NCBI GenBank assembly: GCA_003497555.1
Contig: DNNS01000680.1
Coordinates: forward strand, 7,906-14,623
DNA from: Spirochaetia bacterium
Lineage (GTDB): Bacteria > Spirochaetota > UBA12135
Reading direction: 5' to 3'
DNA: 6,718 nucleotides
Shown in pieces: positions 1-5,693 of this stretch. A program made the translations under genes and the position numbers. The notes beneath the pieces are model-generated. The model worked only from the letters and a program-made list of their open reading frames with translations. It was not told the DNA's origin and ran no database searches. The number at the start of each line of letters is the position of its first letter. Position 1 is the first letter of the stretch.

Positions 1-166
1 CATGGGACACAGGCTTGAAATTTTTACTGATGAAAAAACCGCATCCGGTATTATAGAAATCGCAGCGTCTTTTCATATCAAAGCCAAAATTATCGGCTAC
101 ACCGAACCGGCTGCGCAGAATACCTGTACCATCAGCCATGAGGGAGTTACTTATGAATACTCCTGA
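1..166 (+). CDS. purM: Phosphoribosylformylglycinamidine cyclo-ligase (AIR synthase), C-terminal 54 residues only
   Basis: The reading frame is open from the left edge (first full codon at base 2) and ends at TGA 164-166. It gives 54 residues that begin MGHRLEIF and include IIEIAASF, IIGYTE and a final YEYS. This pattern, GHR-x-EI, then an II-x-I-x-x-SF helix, then a VIGR-like strand and a terminal FEY-like end, matches the tail of the MGHR-type PurM proteins. The enzyme closes formylglycinamidine ribonucleotide to aminoimidazole ribonucleotide with ATP in cytosolic purine synthesis. The body of the gene, including the ATP site, lies outside the window, so activity cannot be judged. Its last 14 bases overlap folP if folP starts at 153, which indicates coupled translation. 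The main uncertainty is how little of the protein is visible. Confidence 0.8.
   Translation, partial: MGHRLEIFTDEKTASGIIEIAASFHIKAKIIGYTEPAAQNTCTISHEGVTYEYS
141..146 (+). promoter_or_regulatory. Ribosome binding site that sets the folP start
   Basis: AGGGAG lies six bases before ATG 153, inside the 3' end of purM. The earlier in-frame ATG at 138 has no purine-rich sequence upstream (bases ATCAGCC), and this site falls inside the reading frame that ATG would open. The site therefore favours 153 as the folP start. Confidence 0.7.
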
Positions 167-1013
167 AACTATCGGCCGCGCTTTTTCCATTACTTACCGG
201 GAGCCGGTAATTATGGGAATTATCAACTGCACTCCCGATTCTTTTTTTGACGGGGGAAGCCTTTTTACCGAAACCGGCGCTCTTTCCGAAAAACTCCTGC
301 TGACCCGGGCTGAAAATATGATTAATGCCGGTGTCCGTATTCTTGATCTGGGCGGAGAATCAAGCAGGCCGGGTTCTGCCGGCATAAGTGCAGAAGAAGA
401 AATACGCAGGGTAATTCCGGCAGTATGTCTGCTTAAAAAAAAATTTCCGCAGATTATAATTTCCATTGACACCTGCAAGGCGGCAGTAGCGGAAACTGCT
501 GCTGCCGAAGGAGCGGATATTATTAATGATATCTCGGCTTTTCAGGCGGATCCGCGCATGGCAGAAGTCATGCTCCGCGAACGCCTGCCGGTGATCATCA
601 TGCACATGCAGGGTACTCCGCGCCATATGCAGGATGCTCCTGTTTACAGCAGTGTGGCTGACGAAGTATATAATTTTTTAACGGAGCGCGCCGAGTTTCT
701 GCTAAACGCAGGATTTACCGGAAAGCAGATAATTATTGATCCCGGGATCGGCTTTGGAAAAACACTGGAACATAATCTCGCCTTGCTTAAAGCCATTCCG
801 CGTTTCCTGGAACCGGGATTTCCGGTTTTGATAGGAGTGTCCATGAAAAAAATGGTCGGCGATCTTACAGGCCGGCAGGTTAACAGGCGTTTAAGCGGTA
901 CGCTTGGCGTGCAGCTGGCTGCTGTGCTTAACGGAGCTCATATTATACGCGTTCATGAACCTGAACCGTTTAATGATCTTTTAAAATGTTTTTTTGCAGC
1001 CAGGAGCGCCTGA
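153..1013 (+). CDS. folP: Dihydropteroate synthase
   Basis: This cytosolic enzyme joins p-aminobenzoate to hydroxymethyl-dihydropterin pyrophosphate to make dihydropteroate in folate synthesis, and it is the sulfonamide target. With the start at ATG 153 the protein has 286 residues, normal for the family. ATG 138 would add five residues but lacks a ribosome binding site. Visible motifs run in family order: IINCTPDSFFDGG (23-35) with the metal-binding Asn25, DLGGESSRPGS (65-75), IDT with Asp106, IINDIS with Asn125, IIMHMQGTP (148-156), DPGIGFGK (196-203), the K232 loop and RVHE (266-269) with Arg266 and His268. The anion-binding loop that usually reads SRK is SMK here (230-232), and the usual RVHD is RVHE. 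The lysine, arginine and histidine remain, so the enzyme should be active. It sits between purM and dacA. The 2-base gap to dacA supports one transcript. The family call is very secure. Confidence 0.97.
   Translation: MNTPETIGRAFSITYREPVIMGIINCTPDSFFDGGSLFTETGALSEKLLLTRAENMINAGVRILDLGGESSRPGSAGISAEEEIRRVIPAVCLLKKKFPQIIISIDTCKAAVAETAAAEGADIINDISAFQADPRMAEVMLRERLPVIIMHMQGTPRHMQDAPVYSSVADEVYNFLTERAEFLLNAGFTGKQIIIDPGIGFGKTLEHNLALLKAIPRFLEPGFPVLIGVSMKKMVGDLTGRQVNRRLSGTLGVQLAAVLNGAHIIRVHEPEPFNDLLKCFFAARSA
1002..1006 (+). promoter_or_regulatory. Ribosome binding site that sets the dacA start
   Basis: AGGAG at the very end of folP lies nine bases before ATG 1016. It supports that codon over the longer in-frame ATG at 986, which has only TTTTAAA-type sequence upstream and would add ten residues that do not resemble the family's N-terminus. 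Confidence 0.7.
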
Positions 1014-1015
1014 TA

Positions 1016-1810
1016 ATGCTGAGTCTTTTGTTCCCCAATCCGGTTACCAGCCAGATGCTGATAGTAATCGATGTTCTGCTTGTGGCGATTTTATTTTATC
1101 AGATTTATATGAATATCGCCCATACCCGCACCCTGCCCGTAATCAAGGGGGCGATTATTCTTGTTTCGCTTGCTGTTATTTCCCGCTTTCTTAATTTAAT
1201 TACCATCAATTTTATTCTCGGAAAAATTTCGGAAATTCTGGTCATCGCCATTATAATTCTTTTTCCTTCGGAAATAAGACGCGGTCTTTATAATATCGGG
1301 CGCACACGGTTGTGGGGAATGCTTTTTCAGATGAATAATAAATATTCCTCTGAAATCATAGAAGCGGTAAAAACCCTTTCTGCCGGCCGCATCGGCGCCC
1401 TGATTATAATCGAAAGGCATGACGAGCTTGACAATATTATCAACTCCGGCATACACATTGATTCCGCCATTAAAGCGGAACTGCTGGTCTGTCTTTTTTA
1501 TAAAAACAATCCTCTGCACGACGGAGCGGTTATAATACGCAGGGATCGCGTTCTTTCTGCTTCATGTATTATTCCCAATCTTACCAACCGCACCAATCTG
1601 CCCTCGCGCTACGGTACGCGTCACCGGGCGGCCATCGGGCTTTCGGAACAAACCGATTCGTTTATCATTATTGTCAGTGAAGAAACCGGCGATATTGCCG
1701 CTGCATATAACAGCGAATTTTTCCCCAAACAGACATATACCAATCTGGAAAGTCTGCTGCTAAGCCTTTCGGAACAGAAAAACGCCAAAGAAAGCGAGAA
1801 AAAAAAATGA
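1016..1810 (+). CDS. dacA: Membrane diadenylate cyclase, CdaA/DacA type
   Basis: The enzyme condenses two ATP into cyclic di-AMP, a second messenger tied to potassium balance and cell-wall homeostasis in groups where it has been studied. From ATG 1016 the protein has 264 residues, typical of CdaA. Three hydrophobic segments (about 12-32, 44-60 and 66-84) anchor it in the membrane, followed by the linker FPSEIRRGLYNIGR (83-96) typical of the family. The DAC domain (about 115-235) carries the catalytic DGA (169-171, within PLHDGAVII), GTRHR (200-204) for ATP binding, and SEETG (221-225). All catalytic motifs are intact. The C-terminus is a charged tail ending in KKK, encoded by nine consecutive A (1799-1807). 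The stop codon overlaps the cdaR start (ATGA, 1807-1810). The folP-dacA-cdaR order recurs in several bacterial phyla and supports the call. Nothing suggests a separate promoter. Confidence 0.96.
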   Translation: MLSLLFPNPVTSQMLIVIDVLLVAILFYQIYMNIAHTRTLPVIKGAIILVSLAVISRFLNLITINFILGKISEILVIAIIILFPSEIRRGLYNIGRTRLWGMLFQMNNKYSSEIIEAVKTLSAGRIGALIIIERHDELDNIINSGIHIDSAIKAELLVCLFYKNNPLHDGAVIIRRDRVLSASCIIPNLTNRTNLPSRYGTRHRAAIGLSEQTDSFIIIVSEETGDIAAAYNSEFFPKQTYTNLESLLLSLSEQKNAKESEKKK

Positions 1811-2757
1811 ATACCTTACGGCAGATTGCCATGATTGCTGTTCAGTTTTTTACCACCAATCTGACGGCTAAAATAATTTCCCTGCTGGCCGCCTTTGCCC
1901 TGTATTATTATCTTGACAGCCAGAAAAATATCGAAAAAACCGTTTCCGCGCAGCTGGAACTTCTCAACATGCCTGAATTCCTTATTCCGGCAAACGAAAT
2001 ACCACAGGCTGTTGACGTAAGCATCAGCGGACCAAAATCCATTATTGAGTCTGTAAACAATAAAAATACCCTGGCTTATGTAGATTTAAAAGATACACTG
2101 AGCGGCAAACATTCCTTCAAGGTAGAATTAAAAAATAAAAAATATAAATATCTAAATATCCTGCGCATTACTCCCTCCAGTATCACCATTCAGCTTGATA
2201 TGATAAAAAGCAAGACGGTTCCGGTAAATCCCAAACTGACCAGCGTACCCGAACAGGGCGCCATAATCACCGGTTACAGAATTACACCGCCCCAGGTGCA
2301 GATCTCCGGGCCGGAAAGCATTCTTGCTGAAATAAATGTTATAGAAACCGAGCCGGTTTCGCTTGAGGGCATCAACGCCGACTATGAAATAAATGTGAGC
2401 CTGAACCGCAGCTCCTACTCGCGGATAAAAATGCCCGAAAAACGCCTGCGCCTTAAAATCTTTATTCAAAGCAAATATATTGAACGCGTTTTTACCCGGA
2501 TTCCGGTTACAGTGCTTAATCTTGACGGGAAATTAACAGTCGAAAATACCCAGGATCTGGTTCTTGAAAAAGTTAATATGCTGCTTCCGCGAACCGATGC
2601 CTTTTCCTTTAATAAAGACCTGCTGGCTTTTTTTATTGATCTGCAGAATATTTCCGAAAAAGGTGAATATAATGTACCGGTTATGACGCGCGGAGAGGAA
2701 TATATTATTAAATCCATATTCCCTGAAACCATAAACATCCAGGTTAAAAAAAAATAA
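1807..2757 (+). CDS. cdaR: YbbR-domain membrane protein, regulator of the diadenylate cyclase (CdaR)
   Basis: A 316-residue protein with one N-terminal membrane segment (about 19-38, LTAKIISLLAAFALYYYL). The extracytoplasmic part is made of YbbR-like beta repeats. I see three likely repeats: about 45-130 (LLNMPEFLIP through ITIQLD), 133-218 and 227-315. Each starts with a strand of the KTVPV or RIPVTV kind, and the first two contain the 'VSISGPKSII / VQISGPESIL' element near 50-62 and 163-175. In Firmicutes CdaR binds CdaA and changes cyclic di-AMP output, and the ATGA overlap with dacA supports the same pairing here. The start at ATG 1807 has only a weak purine-rich stretch upstream, consistent with translational coupling. 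Like dacA, the gene ends in nine A (2746-2754) encoding KKK before TAA. The family call is firm, but the regulatory direction in this organism is inferred. Confidence 0.88.
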   Translation: MNTLRQIAMIAVQFFTTNLTAKIISLLAAFALYYYLDSQKNIEKTVSAQLELLNMPEFLIPANEIPQAVDVSISGPKSIIESVNNKNTLAYVDLKDTLSGKHSFKVELKNKKYKYLNILRITPSSITIQLDMIKSKTVPVNPKLTSVPEQGAIITGYRITPPQVQISGPESILAEINVIETEPVSLEGINADYEINVSLNRSSYSRIKMPEKRLRLKIFIQSKYIERVFTRIPVTVLNLDGKLTVENTQDLVLEKVNMLLPRTDAFSFNKDLLAFFIDLQNISEKGEYNVPVMTRGEEYIIKSIFPETINIQVKKK

Positions 2758-2758
2758 T

Positions 2759-3478
2759 ATGGCTTTACTCGGCGTTAATATTGATCATATAGCTACGCTC
2801 CGCGAAGCCCGCAGGGGACACGAGCCTGACCCTGCGGACGGAGCCCTGATTGCCGAGGCGGCCGGGGCAGACTGTATAACCTGTCATCTGCGCGAAGACC
2901 GCAGGCATATTCAGGATCACGATCTTTTTACCCTGCGCCGGGTGATAAAAACCAGACTTAATCTGGAAATGGCAGCCTGTTCTGAAATCGCCGAAATAGC
3001 AGTCTCCGCCGCAGTTAATCAGGCTACTCTGGTGCCGGAACGCAGGGAAGAAATCACCACCGAGGGCGGGCTTGATGTCTGCGGAAACTTCAGTAAAATC
3101 AAAGAAATTACCTTGTTTTTACAGAAAAAAAATATTTCAGTTTCTCTTTTTATTGATCCTGAAGAAAAACAAATCAGCGCTGCTCTTGATACCGGAGCAA
3201 CCTTAATTGAAATTCATACCGGCGCTTATGCCAATGCTTCCGGGAAACAGACAGATTGCGAGCTTGATAAACTTTTGGCCTCTGCCCGTTTTGCCCGGGA
3301 ACAAGGTCTGATTGTAAATGCCGGGCATGGTCTTAATTATAAAAATATTATTCCTCTTCTCGGCGCAGGTCTTTTCCATGAATTTAATATCGGTCATTCC
3401 ATTATCAGCCGCGCCGTTTTTACCGGGCTGGAAAAGGCAGTAAGGGATATGATTTTATTGATAAAAAAATTCAAATAA
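2759..3478 (+). CDS. pdxJ: Pyridoxine 5'-phosphate synthase
   Basis: PdxJ condenses 1-deoxy-D-xylulose 5-phosphate with 3-amino-2-oxopropyl phosphate, the last ring-forming step of deoxyxylulose-dependent vitamin B6 synthesis, in the cytosol. The 239-residue length is standard for this TIM-barrel family. Motifs in order are LGVNIDHIATLREARR (4-19), CHLREDRRHI (42-51) with catalytic His43, NLEMA (68-72) with Glu70, LVPERREEITTEGGLDV (91-107), SLFIDP (129-134), IEIHTG (150-155) with Glu151, NAGHGLNY (187-194) with His190, and NIGHSIISRAVFTGL (210-224). All expected catalytic residues are present. The start follows the cdaR stop by one base and has no strong ribosome binding site of its own, so coupled translation is likely. 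It is the last clear housekeeping gene of the operon. No U-tract terminator follows its TAA. Confidence 0.97.
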   Translation: MALLGVNIDHIATLREARRGHEPDPADGALIAEAAGADCITCHLREDRRHIQDHDLFTLRRVIKTRLNLEMAACSEIAEIAVSAAVNQATLVPERREEITTEGGLDVCGNFSKIKEITLFLQKKNISVSLFIDPEEKQISAALDTGATLIEIHTGAYANASGKQTDCELDKLLASARFAREQGLIVNAGHGLNYKNIIPLLGAGLFHEFNIGHSIISRAVFTGLEKAVRDMILLIKKFK

Positions 3479-3537
3479 AAAGCAATTCCTTATTTCAGAT
3501 AAAGGATGCGGGGATTGAATGGAAGGCGGTGTGAGAA

Positions 3538-3542
3538 AAGGA
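3538..3542 (+). promoter_or_regulatory. Ribosome binding site of the AlbA-family gene
   Basis: AAGGA in the purine-rich stretch GAGAAAAGGAAAA lies ten bases before ATG 3553. The 74-base gap after pdxJ (3479-3552) holds this site and one weak, imperfect hairpin, and I see no convincing promoter or terminator in it. Confidence 0.55.
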
Positions 3543-3552
3543 AAATGTTTTT

Positions 3553-4707
3553 ATGAATGAATCGGAATTTGAAATACTTATTCGCGGCGGCGAAAATACG
3601 CGGCTTCAATTTAAAAAAAATTTAACCAACGCAAACGCACTGGCACTGGAATTAATTGCATTTTCCAACTCGCTTGGAGGGCAAATAATCATTGGTGTGG
3701 ATGACGAAGGTGATGTTATCGGACTATCAGGAGACGATATCAGCCGAATAAATCAACTTCTCTCCAACGCCGCATCAGAAAATTACGTACCGCCAATATA
3801 TCCGGTTTCTGATATTTTTGAATTTGAAAACAAAAAAGTGATGATTATTAAGGTGCCTTGCGGGGCAAACAAACCTTACGCGACTAAGGATGGCAGGTTT
3901 ATTACCCGATCTGGAGCGGACAAAAGAATGATTTCTAATGATGAAATGAGACGGCTTTTTCAGGAGTCCGGGAAATTACTCGCGGAAGAAACACCGGTTA
4001 AGGGCGGTAATTGGGATGATATTGATAGTGAATATTTTCTGGAATTTTATAAAAATAAATACGATGAAGAGCTGAAAAAAACCGATATTCCCAGAGCGTT
4101 TGAGAATCTTAACCTTGCCTCGGATGGATCTTTTAATCTTTGCGGCTCCTATCTTTTCGGCAAAAATAATATTCCCCGTCTTTTTATTGGGAATCAGATT
4201 ATTTGCATTTCTTTTTTTGGCAAAGATTTGGCGGGAAGCGATTATCGTGACAGTGCGAATATTGACGGCAACCTTAAAAAACTTTTTGAAGAAGGCAGGG
4301 CTTTTATTGCCAGAAACATCAAACGCATACAAAATGGTAAAAATTTTAATTCGGTCGGCGATCCCGAAATACCAATGCCGGTCATTGACGAACTTTTTGC
4401 CAATGCGCTTTTACATCGTGATTTTTTTGTCAGCGGTAATATTAGAATAGGAATATTTGACGATCGCATCGAAATTATAAGCCCGGGGGCATTACCCAAT
4501 CATTTAACGATTGATAATATAAAAAAGGGTGTTTCCATAAAACGCAATCCAACCATATGTTCATTTGCATCTGATATAATTCCGTACCGAGGAATAGGCA
4601 GCGGGATTCTGCGCGCCTTGAAAATATACCCAAAAATTGAGTTTGAAAATAACACGGATATTAATTTTTTTAAAGCAACTATTTACCGGCCCGGAGATAA
4701 TATTTGA
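3553..4707 (+). CDS. AlbA_2 (Schlafen-like) domain protein with a GHKL-type ATPase C-terminus
   Basis: A 384-residue protein of the family often labelled 'ATP-binding protein' or 'putative DNA-binding protein'. The N-terminal AlbA_2 domain spans about 10-130: ENTRLQFKKNL (14-24), ALELIAFSNSLGGQIIIGVDDEGDVIGL (31-58, the AlbA_2 hallmark of an acidic patch plus Asn-x-x-GG), then the VPCGANKPYATKDGRFITRSG strands (101-121). The C-terminal part resembles the HATPase_c_4 / RecG-C-terminal domain: VIDELFANALLHRD (277-290, an N-box with Glu280 and Asn284), FDDRIEIISPGALP (302-315), RNP (331-333) and RGIGSGILRA (346-355). It ends soon after this box and seems to lack the winged-helix tail of longer relatives. 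Such proteins are common in defence islands and restriction loci, but the biochemical role is not established. Its stop overlaps the next gene's TTG start by four bases (TTGA), tying it to the Res remnant. Codons look more AT-rich than in the operon. ATG 3553 has a reasonable ribosome binding site. Confidence 0.85.
   Translation: MNESEFEILIRGGENTRLQFKKNLTNANALALELIAFSNSLGGQIIIGVDDEGDVIGLSGDDISRINQLLSNAASENYVPPIYPVSDIFEFENKKVMIIKVPCGANKPYATKDGRFITRSGADKRMISNDEMRRLFQESGKLLAEETPVKGGNWDDIDSEYFLEFYKNKYDEELKKTDIPRAFENLNLASDGSFNLCGSYLFGKNNIPRLFIGNQIICISFFGKDLAGSDYRDSANIDGNLKKLFEEGRAFIARNIKRIQNGKNFNSVGDPEIPMPVIDELFANALLHRDFFVSGNIRIGIFDDRIEIISPGALPNHLTIDNIKKGVSIKRNPTICSFASDIIPYRGIGSGILRALKIYPKIEFENNTDINFFKATIYRPGDNI
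4693..4697 (+). promoter_or_regulatory. Ribosome binding site supporting a TTG start
   Basis: GGAGA within the end of the AlbA-family gene lies six bases before TTG 4704. With the TTGA stop-start overlap it indicates that the downstream Res-like gene was once genuinely translated from this TTG. Confidence 0.6.
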
Positions 4708-4940
4708 AACTTCATTTCGGGCCCAATCAGCAATATCAGATTAACGTAATAAAGTCTATCATAGATATTTTTGAAGATCAGCCGTTAAACTGCGGGGTTT
4801 TTAGTTTTTACGATTCCAGGAGAGTCTCCGGCTTACGCGGCTTTACTTTAAATAACAACATTCAAATCCCTGCTATTAATATTGATTCTTTTACCAAAGA
4901 TGAAAATCTCCTCGGCGCGATCCGGGGTCCTCTACCGTAA
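4704..4940 (+). pseudogene. N-terminal remnant of a type III restriction (Res) or related DEAD/DEAH helicase subunit
   Basis: The frame opens at TTG 4704 and closes at TAA 4938-4940, giving 78 residues. The beginning, MKLHFGPNQQYQINVIKSI followed by IDIFEDQPL, fits the start of type III Res subunits and related helicases: MKL-x-F-x-x-N-x-x-YQ-x-x-AI-x-SIVDIFEGQP, where YQ stands before the first helicase helix. From about residue 32 the sequence (GVFSFYDSRRVSGLRGFTLNN) still resembles the poorly conserved linker of this family. The Walker A (GTGKT-type), DEAD/DEAH and nuclease motifs, which would come later in a protein of several hundred residues or more, are absent both here and downstream. 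The last residues, GAIRGPLP, look like unrelated sequence beyond a break near 4910-4925. I infer a deletion that removed most of the gene. The alternative is an unrelated short gene. The assignment rests on motif memory, not a database search. Confidence 0.6.
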
Positions 4941-4965
4941 AATCTTTTTAAAATTTATTTTTCAA

Positions 4966-4970
4966 AGAGG
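4966..4970 (+). promoter_or_regulatory. Ribosome binding site pointing to an ATT start
   Basis: AGAGG (within AAAGAGG, 4964-4970) lies six bases before ATT 4977. No ATG, GTG or TTG occurs in this frame between the TAA at 4938 and GTG 5031. The bases just before GTG 5031 (TAATTTTTCCG) contain no ribosome binding site, so this site favours initiation at 4977. Confidence 0.55.
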
Positions 4971-4976
4971 CAAATA

Positions 4977-5693
4977 ATTATAAAACCGAATTTATTTTTT
5001 TTAATATTTTTAATCTGCATAATTTTTCCGGTGGAATCGGCCATAAAAACCGAAACAGCCCGCTGGCAGATGGAGCGCGGCCTGGAAGCCTGCCAGGCAA
5101 AAAATTATGAGCTGGCATTGAATTATTTCCGTTATGCCCTGCTGCTTAATCCGGCCTGCCATGCCGCCAATTACAACACAGCATTGATTTTTTATCTGCA
5201 GAAAAAATACAGCGATGGACTTTACTTTGCAGAACTCGCCTTCAACCAGTCCGGGCAGGCGGATTATAAAATGCTGATTGTTTATATATATTTAAATGCC
5301 GGAGATGAAAGCAGCGCCCGGGAAAAAATGAAGGAACTGCTTATGCTGCCTGACGCCAGCGACACTCTCCGCCAGAATTATCTGTTGTTTCTTCTTGACC
5401 GCTGGTCTGATGAAGGCAATACCGCCAGGCTGTCTGAAATACTAAAAAAAAACCGCAGGCTGGTAAGCATGGAAATATATTATGCCCTGCTGCACAGACT
5501 ATTTGAAAAAAAAATGTATCGCGCAATAATAGAGATACATAATGCACTGGGAGACTCGTTTTCGGATAACAGCGATTTAGCCTGTCTGATCAGGGAATGC
5601 AGGCTCGTTGCTTTGTGGTATAAACATGTTTATTCCGCAAGCGGTTCAAGATATTCCGTTTCGTTTTTAATGCGGTTCATTTCGGCTTCATAA
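4977..5693 (+). CDS. Exported TPR-repeat protein, probable ATT start
   Basis: I do not recognise the specific family. Starting at ATT 4977 the protein has 238 residues. Residues 1-22 form a textbook signal peptide: Lys3, then a hydrophobic core at 6-17 rich in Leu, Ile and Phe, then Pro18 and a likely cleavage after Ala22 (VESA). The mature part has helical tetratricopeptide-like repeats: about 27-59 (GLEACQAKNYELALNYFRYA and LLNP), 60-93 (AANYNTALIFYLQKKYSDGL then YFAELAF), and a looser one at 95-127 (KMLIVYIYLNAGDESSAREK). Helical pairs continue to about 210. TPR proteins are scaffolds for protein-protein contact, and a periplasmic or envelope location follows from the signal. Starting at GTG 5031 would delete the signal peptide and lacks a ribosome binding site. 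The last 20 or so codons lie antisense to the end of the convergent gene and look less TPR-like, so the native 3' end may be altered. Confidence 0.7.
   Translation: MIKPNLFFLIFLICIIFPVESAIKTETARWQMERGLEACQAKNYELALNYFRYALLLNPACHAANYNTALIFYLQKKYSDGLYFAELAFNQSGQADYKMLIVYIYLNAGDESSAREKMKELLMLPDASDTLRQNYLLFLLDRWSDEGNTARLSEILKKNRRLVSMEIYYALLHRLFEKKMYRAIIEIHNALGDSFSDNSDLACLIRECRLVALWYKHVYSASGSRYSVSFLMRFISAS

Noticed and set aside
986..1015. Longer dacA start at ATG 986
   Set aside because: There is no ribosome binding site upstream, the extra residues (MFFCSQERLI) do not fit the family, and ATG 1016 has AGGAG at good spacing.
1196..1519. Minus-strand frame of 107 codons inside dacA, and similar ones at 194-478, 2152-2469 and 3976-4332
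   Set aside because: They lie antisense to well-supported genes, have no recognisable motifs or ribosome binding sites, and are explained by the codon use of the sense genes.
3485..3507. Possible hairpin after pdxJ (ATTCCTTAT pairing with ATAAAGGAT)
   Set aside because: Pairing needs bulges on both arms, the stem is AU-rich and short, and no T-tract follows, so I do not call a terminator.
3506..3556. Sixteen-codon frame (MRGLNGRRCEKRKMFL) ending over the ATG of the AlbA-family gene, as a possible leader peptide
   Set aside because: The purines before its ATG are adjacent to it with no spacer, it shows no regulatory pattern, and a frame this short is expected by chance.
4904..4940. GC-rich stretch ending GGGGTCCTCTACC as a tRNA 3' end or attachment site
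   Set aside because: It lacks the T-loop TTCGA element and any pairing acceptor stem, and I found no matching direct repeat near the left side of the insert.
5031..5033. GTG 5031 as the TPR gene start
   Set aside because: It falls within the signal peptide, and only T-rich sequence lies immediately upstream.
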